DNA from: UBA3478 sp964217345
GTDB taxonomy: Bacteria > Bacteroidota > Bacteroidia > Flavobacteriales > Flavobacteriaceae
Assembly (NCBI GenBank): GCA_964217345.1
Contig: CAXPJI010000010.1
Location: 58,440-122,439, forward strand
Length of the DNA stretch: 64,000 nucleotides
Reading direction: 5' to 3'
Both the position numbers and the translations under genes were made by a program. The notes beneath the pieces were generated by a model. It saw only the letters and a list, made by a program, of their open reading frames with translations. It was not told the DNA's origin and made no database searches. Shown piece after piece: positions 33,892 to 42,990 of this stretch. Positions within the stretch are counted from its first letter, which is position 1; every line of letters begins with the position of its first letter.

Positions 33892-34973
33892 TCTAGATGA
33901 TGAATTACATAGGGTCTACCGGTTGCTTTTACTACTTCCTCTGTTCTACTACTATTCGTGTCACTAATGAATAATTGACCGAAGAAATCGTTTTCGACAA
34001 GTGCCACTAAACGCATCACTCGCTGATCATCTAATTTATCAAAGATATCATCTAACAGAACGATCGGTTTTTGATTTTTTTGATTTTTAAGAAAGGCATA
34101 CTGGGCAAAGCGCATGGCAATCAAAAAGCTTTTCTGCTGTCCTTGACTTCCGAATTTTTTGATGGGGTAGCCATTTAAAAGCAACATTAAGTCATCTTTA
34201 TGTATTCCGGTTGAGGTATATTGTAGTAGGCGATCTTTAGAAAGACTCTGTTCAAGAAGCGTTTTAAAATCGGTTTTAAGCAGTTCAGAATCATATTTAA
34301 CCTCCACGACCTCACTCTCTATCGGACTAATTGCTTTGTACTGTTCAATGAAGTGTTCAGAGAAAAAGTTTAAGAATTGGTTTCTCTTCTCAAAGATGAT
34401 ACTACCATTTTCAATGAGTAATTCATCGTATAAGGCAAGGGTGTCTTTTTGAAAAACATTGTTTTTTGAAAAGTATTTTAAGAGAGAATTTCTTTGACTT
34501 AAGGCCTGATTGTATTTGAGCAGTGCGTTTAAATAGCCTGAATCTGATTGAGAAATAATACTGTCGATGAATTTTCTCCTGGTTTCACTGCCTTCTGAAA
34601 TAAGGTCTCGGTCGGCAGGTGAAATAATGACCAACGGAATTTTTCCAATGTGATCGCTGATTCGATCGTACGTTTTACCATTGAGTTTTACCGTCTTTTT
34701 GGTGCCCTTTTTGAATCCGACGAAAAGATCGAGATCTCTCTGATCGATCTTGAATTTACCTTCTAATGTAAATAATTCGGCACCATGTCTAACGTTTTGA
34801 GTGCTTTGAGGATTGAAATAGCTTTTGGTAAAAGCTAAGTGATAAATAGCATCTAAAATAGTGGTTTTGCCCGCGCCATTCCTGCCAACCAAGCAATTGA
34901 TAGACGAATCAAAATCGAATTGATCGGCTTCGAAATTCTTATAGTTGATTAGGGATAGATGTTCTAGATACAT
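33888..34973 (-). CDS. recF: DNA replication and repair protein RecF
   Basis: SMC-like ATPase that loads RecA at single-strand gaps with RecOR. Walker A GRNGAGKTT lies at about residues 30-38, the signature region with KKFGSQGQQKSFLIAMRFAQ near 275-295, and Walker B PIVLLDDIFDKLDDQR near 303-318. Length 361 is normal. It overlaps the DUF721 gene by 4 bases (ATGA). Divergent from the TPR-ribH operon. A -7-like TATTTTTA lies on the minus strand at 34997-34990, 16 bases before ATG. Confidence 0.96.
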   Translation of the reverse strand: MYLEHLSLINYKNFEADQFDFDSSINCLVGRNGAGKTTILDAIYHLAFTKSYFNPQSTQNVRHGAELFTLEGKFKIDQRDLDLFVGFKKGTKKTVKLNGKTYDRISDHIGKIPLVIISPADRDLISEGSETRRKFIDSIISQSDSGYLNALLKYNQALSQRNSLLKYFSKNNVFQKDTLALYDELLIENGSIIFEKRNQFLNFFSEHFIEQYKAISPIESEVVEVKYDSELLKTDFKTLLEQSLSKDRLLQYTSTGIHKDDLMLLLNGYPIKKFGSQGQQKSFLIAMRFAQYAFLKNQKNQKPIVLLDDIFDKLDDQRVMRLVALVENDFFGQLFISDTNSSRTEEVVKATGRPYVIHHLE

Positions 34974-35035
34974 GGTTAAAAATGGATGGTAAAAATAAGC
35001 ATTGTTACCCAGTCGGTAGATTATGATAAAAATTC

Positions 35036-35043
35036 TATTTTTG
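35036..35043 (+). promoter_or_regulatory. -7 promoter box for the TPR-ribH-mutL operon
   Basis: TATTTTTG, exact TAnnTTTG, 23 bases before ATG 35067. No clear -33 at the expected distance. Confidence 0.5.
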
Positions 35044-35066
35044 CCCTACTAATATAATAGTATACC

Positions 35067-35831
35067 ATGGCGAGTTATCAGCGAAGAGGATATAAGAAAT
35101 CAGTTAAGGCCGTTGAGTCTAACGAAGAGGTTGTAGATCAGAACAGTCAAACCGCTGAGGTTTTTTCAGCATTAAACTCAGGGGCATCCCGATCTGAAGA
35201 ATGGTTTAGAAAAAATCAGAAAATTATTTTAGGCTTGATCATTGCGATTGCAGTGGTAGGTATTGGAAGCTTTGCCTACAATGAGTTTATTTTAGCTCCA
35301 AAAGAGCGCGAAGCAGCCAATGAACTATACTATCCACAGTCTTATTTCGAACAATCTACTCAGCCAGGTGTTGCAAAAGATTCTCTTTTAGGTCTTGCAC
35401 TAAATGGTGCTCAAGGAAAATATGGCTTTGTTGATATCATCAATAACTATTCGGGTACTAAAGCAGCTAAATTAGCTTCTTATTGTGCAGGAATGTCTTA
35501 CCTTCAGTTAGGTCAGTATTCTGAAGCGATTGCCACTCTAGAAGGGTTTTCTTCGGACGATGCGATCCTATCTGCTCTAGCTAAAGGCGTTATCGCAGAT
35601 GCTTATACTGGTTTAGAGCGTTACTCTGATGCACTTGCAGCTTACGAGTCTGCTATTAATCAGGATACCAATGACTTTACTACGCCGATGTTCTTGCGAA
35701 AAGCCTTATTCATGGCTTTAGAAGTTAATGAAACCGGCAAGGCACTGAAATATGCAAAGCGTTTAAAGAAAGAGTATACCGGTAACACTGAGGCGTCGGG
35801 TATCGATGCGATTATCGGAAACCTAGAGTAA
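35067..35831 (+). CDS. membrane-anchored TPR protein (YfgM-like)
   Basis: 254 residues. A charged cytoplasmic N-terminus (about 1-47) leads to one membrane span (IILGLIIAIAVVGIGSFAY, about 52-70), then a periplasmic part with TPR-like helices (AKLASYCAGMSYLQLGQYSEAIATLEGF and a second repeat near 170-200). The layout is that of YfgM, a periplasmic chaperone partner of the Sec machinery, but similarity is in layout rather than motif. It is the first gene of an operon with ribH two bases downstream. Confidence 0.8.
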   Translation: MASYQRRGYKKSVKAVESNEEVVDQNSQTAEVFSALNSGASRSEEWFRKNQKIILGLIIAIAVVGIGSFAYNEFILAPKEREAANELYYPQSYFEQSTQPGVAKDSLLGLALNGAQGKYGFVDIINNYSGTKAAKLASYCAGMSYLQLGQYSEAIATLEGFSSDDAILSALAKGVIADAYTGLERYSDALAAYESAINQDTNDFTTPMFLRKALFMALEVNETGKALKYAKRLKKEYTGNTEASGIDAIIGNLE

Positions 35832-35833
35832 GA

Positions 35834-36304
35834 GTGGCTACGGCACATCATCACTTATCAACTTACGATTCATCTAAGGTTCCTTCGGGTGAGGGGAAAC
35901 GGTTTGCCGTAATCACTGCGGACTGGAATGAAGAAATAACTCATGCGCTTAGGGATGGTTGTCTTTCGACATTAGCTGAACACAAAGCGGAAACCATTGA
36001 TCAGATTGCTGTACCTGGTGCGGTTGAGCTTACCTATGCCGCGTCTAAATGTGTAAAGGCTGAGAAGTACGACGCAGTTATAGTTATTGGTTGTGTGATT
36101 AGAGGTGAAACGGCGCACTTTGATTTTGTTTGTCAATCCATTACCCAGGGCATAACTGAACTCAATCTAAAAGGAACTACACCAGTTATATTCTGTGTGT
36201 TAACCGATAATCATATCGACCAATCAAGAGCTCGAAGTGGAGGTAAGCACGGCAATAAGGGTGTTGAGGCAGCGATAGCTGCTCTTCAAATGTCTGAAGT
36301 TTAA
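35834..36304 (+). CDS. ribH: 6,7-dimethyl-8-ribityllumazine synthase
   Basis: Condenses the pyrimidine amine with dihydroxybutanone phosphate to give lumazine, the penultimate step in riboflavin synthesis. VITADWNEEIT (Trp/Asn substrate contacts), the loop VPGAVEL and GCVIRGETAHFDFVC (about 86-100, with the catalytic His95) are seen. The start is GTG at 35834; the N-terminus MATAHHHLSTYDSSKVP agrees with Bacteroidota relatives, so I accept it. Length 156. No other rib genes are nearby. Confidence 0.96.
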   Translation: MATAHHHLSTYDSSKVPSGEGKRFAVITADWNEEITHALRDGCLSTLAEHKAETIDQIAVPGAVELTYAASKCVKAEKYDAVIVIGCVIRGETAHFDFVCQSITQGITELNLKGTTPVIFCVLTDNHIDQSRARSGGKHGNKGVEAAIAALQMSEV

Positions 36305-36326
36305 CTTCGGGTTCATCGATTCTTAG

Positions 36327-36334
36327 TATCTTTA
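36327..36334 (+). promoter_or_regulatory. possible -7 box before the small membrane protein gene
   Basis: TATCTTTA (one mismatch) followed by exactly four bases (TTCT) and ATG 36339, the same spacing as at 316, 6206, 24723 and 47402. It lies in the 34-base ribH gap, so it may be only chance. Confidence 0.25.
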
Positions 36335-36338
36335 TTCT

Positions 36339-36626
36339 ATGGCATTTCTAAAGATGAAATCGCATAAGAAATTCGGATACCAACCTCGTTACTACAAGGG
36401 GGAGGGTTCTCCTTTTAAGATGGAACATCGTTTCGATGCGTTTCGTAGTACAGCCCAGCCTCCAAGAGGTTTAAAAAACAAATTTTTTTGGGCTATCGAT
36501 GATCTTAAATCGGGTGAAGAATCAAAAAAAAGCAACCGTTTGGTTTTAACCATAGCTCTAATTTTAATCTTTTTCTTTTTAGTCATTATTGACTTTGATC
36601 TAAGCATTTTCAATAGTCGTGCCTGA
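36339..36626 (+). CDS. small conserved membrane protein between ribH and mutL
   Basis: 95 residues with a basic N-terminal half (KMKSHKKFGYQPRYYKGEG, then PFKMEHRFDAFRSTAQPP) and a single C-terminal membrane span (LVLTIALILIFFFLVIIDF, about 68-86). Relatives sit at the same place in Bacteroidota and are sometimes labelled a riboflavin synthase subunit; nothing in this sequence supports that, and the name seems to come from the neighbour. Likely a tail-anchored protein with its basic part in the cytoplasm. It overlaps mutL by 8 bases. Confidence 0.8.
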   Translation: MAFLKMKSHKKFGYQPRYYKGEGSPFKMEHRFDAFRSTAQPPRGLKNKFFWAIDDLKSGEESKKSNRLVLTIALILIFFFLVIIDFDLSIFNSRA

Positions 36627-38394
36627 AATTTTTAAGCTTCCAGAACATGTAGCCAATCAGATAGCCGCAGGGGAAGTTGTACAACGTCCGGCCTCAGTGG
36701 TTAAGGAATTGCTTGAAAATGCGGTTGATGCGGGATCTACAAGTATTACTTTGGTTATTAAGGAATCAGGTAAGGAATTAATCAGTGTCATTGATAATGG
36801 AGTCGGTATTGATAAAGACCAGTTAGAATTGGCCTTTGAGCGCCATGCTACTTCTAAAATTCGATCTGCAGAAGATTTATTTACCTTAAGTACAAAAGGG
36901 TTCAGGGGAGAAGCATTAGCAAGTATTGCAGCCATTGCCCAAGTTAGTTGTAAAAGTAGGGTTCAAGGTTCAGAAGAGGCTTTTGAATACACGAATCATG
37001 GCGGACAGTCTTACGATATTAAAGAAGTCGTCGCTGAGGTAGGCACCACCATTTCTGTAAAACATCTTTTTTTCAATATACCGGCTCGTAGAAACTTCTT
37101 GAAGTCGAATGTAGTAGAATTGAAGCATTGCATCGATGAGTTTCAGCGGGTAGCGCTTATTCATACTGATATTCATTGGAAGATGTATTCTGATGATCAA
37201 GTCTTATTTGATCTTCCACCATCCAATTTATTACAGCGCATCGGCCATGTTTTCGGATCGAAATACCCTGAGCGTGTTGTACCTATTAAGGAGGCTACTG
37301 AAGTGGTTAAAATTTCGGGATACGTTCAAAAACCTGAATTTGCCAAAAAGTCGCGACAAGAACAATTCTTTTTCGTAAATGGTCGCTATGTGCGTCATTC
37401 CTATTTGCACAAGGCAGTGATTAAGGCCTATGAGGGTCTTTTAAATAATGATTGTCAACCCGGATACTTTATTTTTCTAGAAGTAAACCCATCGATGGTT
37501 GATGTTAATATACATCCGACCAAAACCGAAATAAAACTGGTTGATGAGTTCGAGATTTTCACCCTATTGCAGGCTACTGTTCGCCATGGTTTGGGACAAT
37601 TCAGAGTCAATGCGACCATTGATTTTGATCTCAATCCAGATTATCAGGTAGATTATCGATCTGAACGGTCTTCTTTACCTAACCGCATGCCCAAAGTTCA
37701 AGTAGACCCTAGCTTCAATCCATTTGTGTCAGTAGATGCTAACGATGCTTTAGGATTTAGTCAACTCGTAGTAGAAACTGAAGCCAAGCAGACCATCTTT
37801 TCTGACGATTTTGAAGGAGAAACGATAAGTTTTGAGTCTTTACAATCACCTATTCAACTCGACACGAAATATCTCGTAATAGCTAGAGATGCCAAACTAG
37901 TATTAATCGATCAGTATAGAGCTCATCAACGCGTGATTTATGAGCAATTATTGGCGGCAATGACCGTTGAGGTATCTAACTCTCAGCAATGGTTATTTTC
38001 TGAAGAGATCGAGCTAAACCCTTCGGAGCGCAACCAGCTTTCACAAATTGAAGATCAGTTAAGAGATCTAGGCTTTGCTATGAGTTTAACAGACCATCAA
38101 CTAATCTTAAGTGGTGGTCCTGAATTTTTAGACACTCCTAATGCTCTTAAGCTTTTCAAGGAGCTTCTTAATCTTTCACAGGATAAGCATTCTTTAGAGA
38201 GCTTTTCTACTGCTGAGTTATCGGCTAGAATTTTATCTCGAAATATGGCTATTCGATCGGGTGTGAAGCTCTCACCGGAACAAATGAGAAAACTTTTAGA
38301 AGACCTAAATTTGTGCAAAGAACGCGAATGGTCGCCAGATCAGAAACTAATTTTTAGGTTGATCGATGTTCAAGAAATTGCACGTAAATTCTAG
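36619..38394 (+). CDS. mutL: DNA mismatch repair protein MutL
   Basis: GHKL ATPase linking MutS to strand removal. The N-terminal motifs are NQIAAGEVVQRPASVVKELLENAVDAG (motif I), DNGVGI (motif II), and the ATP lid TKGFRGEALASIAA (near 93-106); the transducer domain has FFFVNGRYVRH. In the C-terminal domain, the endonuclease motif DQHAx2Ex4E of MutL/PMS2 is replaced by DQYRAHQRVIYE (about 430). GTG start at 36619; MPEIFKLPEHVANQ fits the family. Length 591. It overlaps the small membrane gene by 8 bases and the first rhomboid follows after 3. Confidence 0.96.
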   Translation: MPEIFKLPEHVANQIAAGEVVQRPASVVKELLENAVDAGSTSITLVIKESGKELISVIDNGVGIDKDQLELAFERHATSKIRSAEDLFTLSTKGFRGEALASIAAIAQVSCKSRVQGSEEAFEYTNHGGQSYDIKEVVAEVGTTISVKHLFFNIPARRNFLKSNVVELKHCIDEFQRVALIHTDIHWKMYSDDQVLFDLPPSNLLQRIGHVFGSKYPERVVPIKEATEVVKISGYVQKPEFAKKSRQEQFFFVNGRYVRHSYLHKAVIKAYEGLLNNDCQPGYFIFLEVNPSMVDVNIHPTKTEIKLVDEFEIFTLLQATVRHGLGQFRVNATIDFDLNPDYQVDYRSERSSLPNRMPKVQVDPSFNPFVSVDANDALGFSQLVVETEAKQTIFSDDFEGETISFESLQSPIQLDTKYLVIARDAKLVLIDQYRAHQRVIYEQLLAAMTVEVSNSQQWLFSEEIELNPSERNQLSQIEDQLRDLGFAMSLTDHQLILSGGPEFLDTPNALKLFKELLNLSQDKHSLESFSTAELSARILSRNMAIRSGVKLSPEQMRKLLEDLNLCKEREWSPDQKLIFRLIDVQEIARKF

Positions 38395-38397
38395 GCT

Positions 38398-39141
38398 ATG
38401 CTACAACAAATGACTCCCGCTGTACGTGGAATACTTATTGCTAATGTGTTGTTCTTTATTCTAACACTGAGCTTAGGAGACTTTATGTATGGAAGATTCT
38501 CCCTTTGGTTTATGGAGAACCCTAGATTTGGGTTTTGGCAGTTTGCTACCCATATGTTCATGCATGGAGGTTTTGCTCATATACTCTTTAATATGTATGC
38601 GGTAGTGGCCTTTGGAACACCACTTGAACGTCAATGGGGCCAAGAAAAATTCATCTTCTTTTTCTTCTCTGCTGGCTTAGGAGCTGCATTTTTACACACT
38701 GGTGTGAATTACATCTATTTCAATAGTTCCGTTGAAGCGATTGTTGACTCAGGAATATCTAGAGTACAACTATTTGAGGCTTTGACCTCTACCTCAGGCG
38801 TAAACCTAAGTTATATTGAACGCGGTGTTTCTTACGAAGTAGCAGAACAGTTGAGGTCTGCGTTTTACACCCCGGCAGTAGGAGCTTCAGGGGCTGTTTA
38901 CGGTGTCTTAGTAGCTTTCGCCTTTATGTATCCCAACGCTCGTTTGATGCTGCTATTTCTGCCATTTCCTATTAAAGCGAAATACTTTGTGCCCCTCATC
39001 ATTCTAGGAGATCTTTATTTTGGTATTACTAATCAAAATACTGGTATCGCTCACTTTGCTCACATTGGTGGTGCATTATTAGGCTATATTATGATGTGGT
39101 ACTGGAGTCGAAATTCATTTAACAATCACCGTTGGAACTAA
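38398..39141 (+). CDS. rhomboid family intramembrane serine protease, copy 1
   Basis: Cleaves membrane-protein segments within the bilayer. 247 residues, six spans. The conserved first loop HMFMHGGFAHILFNMYAV (about 52-69), nucleophile Ser164 in GASGAVYGV and catalytic His222 in AHFAHIGGALLGY are all present, so it should be active. A soluble insertion of about 50 residues (105-155) lies between membrane segments. Three bases after mutL; its stop overlaps the start of copy 2 (TAATG). Confidence 0.93.
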   Translation: MLQQMTPAVRGILIANVLFFILTLSLGDFMYGRFSLWFMENPRFGFWQFATHMFMHGGFAHILFNMYAVVAFGTPLERQWGQEKFIFFFFSAGLGAAFLHTGVNYIYFNSSVEAIVDSGISRVQLFEALTSTSGVNLSYIERGVSYEVAEQLRSAFYTPAVGASGAVYGVLVAFAFMYPNARLMLLFLPFPIKAKYFVPLIILGDLYFGITNQNTGIAHFAHIGGALLGYIMMWYWSRNSFNNHRWN

Positions 39142-39965
39142 TGGAAAACCTGCGTTATCGATGGAATTTGATGAGCAGCTTTGATCGCTTCATTGCGATT
39201 CAAGTACTCGTGTTTTTGGTGATCTCGATTTTAGGTGTGATAGGATTGCCTCTAGACCGTTGGCTGGTTTTAAGCTCGTCATTAACAACTTTATTATTTC
39301 AGCCTTGGAGCTTAATAACCTACAGTTTTATTCATGCCGATCTTTGGCACCTGATATTCAATATGCTTTGGCTATACACTGCGAGTCGTTATTTTTTAAC
39401 GCTTTTTGATACGGCTCGGTTATTTTCGGTTTACTTCTTGGGTGTATTTTTTGCCGGACTTACTTTTCTTTTTTCTTATTCCCTTTTTCTAACCTCTAGC
39501 GCCTATCTAGTTGGTTCTTCAGCTGGGGTTATGGCGGTACTCATATTTATTGCTACCTATACTCCGAATCAGCCTATTAGAATTTTCATTTTCAACATTA
39601 AGTTGTGGCAGCTCGGAGCCTTTTTTGTTGTGATTGATTTACTGCAATTAACCTCGGGTGTCAATTTTGGTGGTCGCTTAGCCCACCTCGTTGGGGCCGG
39701 AATTGGTTATTTTATGGCGAGCCAATTATTAAAAGGAGTAGAGATTGCTGATGGTTTACAGAATTATTTCAGACAAGGATTTCGATTCAATTTTACTCGT
39801 AAAAAGCCATCCTTTAAGGTTTACAAAAACAAAAAACGAACCAGCGTAGAGCCCCAATCTGATCAAGAGAAGATTGATTCTATTCTAGATAAAATCAGTG
39901 CGTCAGGTTACGAAAGCCTTTCTTCCGAGGAAAAAGACTACCTCTTTAGAAAGGGCCAGAAATAG
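39141..39965 (+). CDS. rhomboid family intramembrane serine protease, copy 2
   Basis: A second, shorter-core rhomboid of 274 residues, coupled to copy 1 by a TAATG overlap; ATG 39141 is preferred to the in-frame TTG at 39132. SFIHADLWHLIFNMLWLY gives the loop motif, Ser127 in VGSSAGVMAVL is the nucleophile, and His182 in LAHLVGAG the base. A basic cytoplasmic tail (about 220-274) with SDQEKIDSILDKISASGYESLS is typical of the Bacteroidota member. Its last 20 bases overlap the convergent wbqC-like gene. Confidence 0.92.
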   Translation: MENLRYRWNLMSSFDRFIAIQVLVFLVISILGVIGLPLDRWLVLSSSLTTLLFQPWSLITYSFIHADLWHLIFNMLWLYTASRYFLTLFDTARLFSVYFLGVFFAGLTFLFSYSLFLTSSAYLVGSSAGVMAVLIFIATYTPNQPIRIFIFNIKLWQLGAFFVVIDLLQLTSGVNFGGRLAHLVGAGIGYFMASQLLKGVEIADGLQNYFRQGFRFNFTRKKPSFKVYKNKKRTSVEPQSDQEKIDSILDKISASGYESLSSEEKDYLFRKGQK

Positions 39966-40593
39966 AAACCTGTCTTAGGTAATCTAGTCCATGTCTTGGG
40001 CCTAGATTGAACAATAGATCAATAGCCGATAAATTACTGAGAAACCCTGTGCGCTCTTCAAAAACCTGTGGATATCCTTTTTCTTCTATTACTCTCGAAT
40101 TGCCCTTACATAAGACTAAATAACGAAGATCTAACATCTCTGGAGTTGAGTCAATTTTATGATATGATTCAGTAAATTGATCAGGGAATACGATTCTAAA
40201 TTGATCGCAGAGATACTTGGTGATTTTGAGGTTGTGATCAAATAGATCTACTGCACTGCTTTGGAATAACTCTTTGAATTCTCGCTCAAAAAATTCAAAA
40301 TAGGGTGAAGTTCTATAAGCTGTAGTGATACTCTTTAAATGTTGTTTATTCCAGTCAAACACTTCTTCACTTCTAACTTCATTGTAACGCTGTCGAATGT
40401 TCTTCTGATGTTTTACAGGTAGGCTAAGATTTAGTTTTCCTTGATCTGTAGCTATAGAGCATCTACTTCGATAGGTTTGTTTTTGAAAATTATCGTGTTT
40501 TTCAAAGACAATTTTATCCCCGTATTGAGCTATCGCGGCAAGACTTTGGGTCGTTAGAAAATAAGAGGGATGCAGAAGTACAGCTTTCAACAT
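39946..40593 (-). CDS. WbqC-like family protein
   Basis: 215 residues with the WbqC signature: MLKAVLLHPSYFLTTQSLA at the N-terminus, then KHDNFQKQTYRSRCSI and KLNLSLPVKH. The family is found in LPS O-antigen and polysaccharide contexts, but its reaction is not known to me. It is the last gene of the parAB-dapB-lepB chain, one base after lepB. Its 3' end overlaps the rhomboid gene by 20 bases. Confidence 0.85.
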   Translation of the reverse strand: MLKAVLLHPSYFLTTQSLAAIAQYGDKIVFEKHDNFQKQTYRSRCSIATDQGKLNLSLPVKHQKNIRQRYNEVRSEEVFDWNKQHLKSITTAYRTSPYFEFFEREFKELFQSSAVDLFDHNLKITKYLCDQFRIVFPDQFTESYHKIDSTPEMLDLRYLVLCKGNSRVIEEKGYPQVFEERTGFLSNLSAIDLLFNLGPRHGLDYLRQVSISGPF

Positions 40594-40594
40594 G

Positions 40595-42292
40595 TTAAGC
40601 CTTTTTTCTCTTTCTCACTGCTTTAAAACCAAAATAGCCCAAAAGACCGAGAACAAATACCCATAGATAAGACTGAGGTTGTCCAGGTCCTTTTACGGTA
40701 GTAAAGAATCGATCCCATCGAGGTTTCATTTTAAATAAACCATCGTTGAAATGATCCCAACTCATCCAAATAAAAATGGGTTTACCTAGGATGTGGTCCT
40801 CGGGAACAAACCCCCAAGTTCTGCTGTCCTCAGAATGGTCTCTATTATCGCCCATCATCCAATAGTAGTTCTTGGTAATACTTACTCGCTCACTTGGGCT
40901 ACCATTTAGTATAAATTTGCCATCTACTAGTTCTATGCTATTCCCTTCGTATTCAGTTAAAAGCTTCTTATAGATCGGATAAGTGGTTAAATTCAATTCG
41001 ATTTCATCGCCTTCTTTGGGTAGGTAAATCGGTCCGAATTGATCTTCATTCCAAGTATATTTGTCGTTTTGCGGAAATATATTGTAACCACTTACCCCTT
41101 TAGGTGTTAAATCCATAGAAACACTATCGATACTCGGATGCTGCGCTAGCAATTCTGCTCCAGCTAGGGTTAGATTAGCTGTAATCTCAGTCGATAGGGG
41201 CTCTTTAAGAGCAATTCGATTTTCTCTTAAAACCGCTACAGGAATCCCATCAGTCGTGGTATAAAGTTCAATGTCTCCTTCAGCGGTTTGATTGACTCCA
41301 ATCAGATGCGGAACAAGTGCATTGTACTGATCCTGAGTTAGGTTTTCAGCAATAAACTTTCTACTAAAGTCGTCGGCATCGGCTTGTGTCAATAGATTAG
41401 GAGATACCCCTTTTGAACTGTAGACTTTATGATTATACATGGGTCTTGCACGCTGATCTAGTTCAAGTTGAACACCGTTGATATAAACAAATCCGTCAAT
41501 GATTTCCAAGGTATCCCCAGGTGTTCCTACGCAACGCTTAACGTAATTTGATTTTTTATCTATGGGCTTTTTGACTCCTTTTTCTTTCACAAAGAATTGT
41601 CTCACTGTATCCGCCGGCCAGTTAAATACAACGATGTCATTCTTTTTAACCTTTTCAATACCGGGAAGTCTTAGATAGGGGATTTGAGGTTTCTTTAAAT
41701 AAGACTTTACCTTTAAAATAGGTAAGGTATCATGAACCATGGGTGTGGACACTGCTGTCATTGGAATTCTAGCTCCGTAATGAAATTTACTTACGATTAG
41801 AAAATCGCCAATTCGTAGCGTTCGTTCTAGTGAGCCTGTAGGGATCGCATAGGGCTGTAGAAAATAGGTATGAACCAGGGTGGCTGCTACCACCGCAAAG
41901 GTTAGGGATGATAGCCATTCACCTGTTTTGATTTGTTCTGGTTTCTGACGATTGGTTTGAAATTCAGTACTTGAGGCGTAGTTTAGGGGTACTAGGTAGA
42001 GCCCCAAACTTAAAATCACCCATAGCATTTCTATAGATTTAGGTTTCTTTTTAAATGCGTACAAAAGATCAATCCAAAGAACTGGAAATAGGATTAGGTT
42101 AATGATCGGCAAAAAGAAAAGAATCGTCCACCATTTGGGTCGCTCTAAAAAGGAGAGTGCTACTATCAGGTTGTAAACGGGTATGAATGCCTTATAACCT
42201 GCCTGACCTGCTTTTTGATAAAGTTTAAAAGTTCCTAATCCATGTACGAGCTGTACAGCTAAGAAGAAGATAAGCCACTGTGTTAAAGTCAT
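40595..42292 (-). CDS. lepB: signal peptidase I, long Bacteroidota form
   Basis: Removes signal peptides of exported proteins at the outer face of the inner membrane. Several spans make up the N-terminus (about 1-115, DUF5684-like). Catalytic Ser is in PTGSLERTLRIGDFLIVSKFHYG (about 152-174), Lys in YVKRCVGTPGDTLEI (about 248-262), and box E GDNRDHSEDSRTWGFVP is near 478-494. An insertion of about 200 residues separates the Lys region from box E, giving 565 residues against about 320 in E. coli. Two bases after dapB. Confidence 0.93.
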   Translation of the reverse strand: MTLTQWLIFFLAVQLVHGLGTFKLYQKAGQAGYKAFIPVYNLIVALSFLERPKWWTILFFLPIINLILFPVLWIDLLYAFKKKPKSIEMLWVILSLGLYLVPLNYASSTEFQTNRQKPEQIKTGEWLSSLTFAVVAATLVHTYFLQPYAIPTGSLERTLRIGDFLIVSKFHYGARIPMTAVSTPMVHDTLPILKVKSYLKKPQIPYLRLPGIEKVKKNDIVVFNWPADTVRQFFVKEKGVKKPIDKKSNYVKRCVGTPGDTLEIIDGFVYINGVQLELDQRARPMYNHKVYSSKGVSPNLLTQADADDFSRKFIAENLTQDQYNALVPHLIGVNQTAEGDIELYTTTDGIPVAVLRENRIALKEPLSTEITANLTLAGAELLAQHPSIDSVSMDLTPKGVSGYNIFPQNDKYTWNEDQFGPIYLPKEGDEIELNLTTYPIYKKLLTEYEGNSIELVDGKFILNGSPSERVSITKNYYWMMGDNRDHSEDSRTWGFVPEDHILGKPIFIWMSWDHFNDGLFKMKPRWDRFFTTVKGPGQPQSYLWVFVLGLLGYFGFKAVRKRKKA

Positions 42293-42294
42293 TG

Positions 42295-42990
42295 CTACAG
42301 GTTTAATACGTCATTCATGGTAAAAATACCTTTTTTACCTACAATCCATTCCGCTGCAATTACTGATCCCAGTGCGAAACCGTCACGATTATGAGCCTCG
42401 TGACTTAATGTGATTTCATCGATATCACTTTTATAGTGTACGTGATGGGTTCCTGGAATTTCTCCTTTACGAATCGAATAGATCGGAAGTTTTTCGGTGG
42501 AATCACCTAATTGATATCCGTCAAGTTCTCTTGATTCTATATGAGGTTGAGCTAGAGAAATAGCCGTTCCGCTAGGTGCATCAAGTTTATGCTTATGATG
42601 GATTTCTTCAATGCTTACCTTATACTGTGAATAGGGTTTTAAGAGTTCTGCAAGTTTTTTATTGACCGCAAAAGTCAAGTTGACACCTAAACTAAAATTG
42701 CTCGAATAGATAAATGCCGTATTATTCTCTAGTGCCATTTCATTGGCCTTTGGTACTAGATGATCCCATCCGGTGGTGCCAGAAATAACGGGAATTCCTT
42801 GACTTAGTGATAAGGCGACCAATTCAAAGGCTGAATCAGGCGTGCTGAAATTGATCACAGCATCGGCACTTTCAGGAATCGATACCGGGGTATGACTTGT
42901 TGCCAAAACAATTCGGTGACCACGCTCTTCGGCGATCTCCTGAATCCGTTTCCCCATTCGTCCATATCCAAGTAAAACGAAGTTACTCAT
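42295..42990 (-). CDS. dapB: 4-hydroxy-tetrahydrodipicolinate reductase
   Basis: Reduces the DapA product in the lysine/diaminopimelate route that feeds peptidoglycan. N-terminal Rossmann motif LLGYGRMGKRIQE, substrate-binding region SSNFSLGVNL, catalytic HHKHKLDAPSGTA (His and Lys), and C-terminal HEAHNRDGFALG. At 231 residues it is the short Bacteroidota form. Overlaps DUF5683 by 4 bases; two bases before lepB. Confidence 0.96.
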   Translation of the reverse strand: MSNFVLLGYGRMGKRIQEIAEERGHRIVLATSHTPVSIPESADAVINFSTPDSAFELVALSLSQGIPVISGTTGWDHLVPKANEMALENNTAFIYSSNFSLGVNLTFAVNKKLAELLKPYSQYKVSIEEIHHKHKLDAPSGTAISLAQPHIESRELDGYQLGDSTEKLPIYSIRKGEIPGTHHVHYKSDIDEITLSHEAHNRDGFALGSVIAAEWIVGKKGIFTMNDVLNL

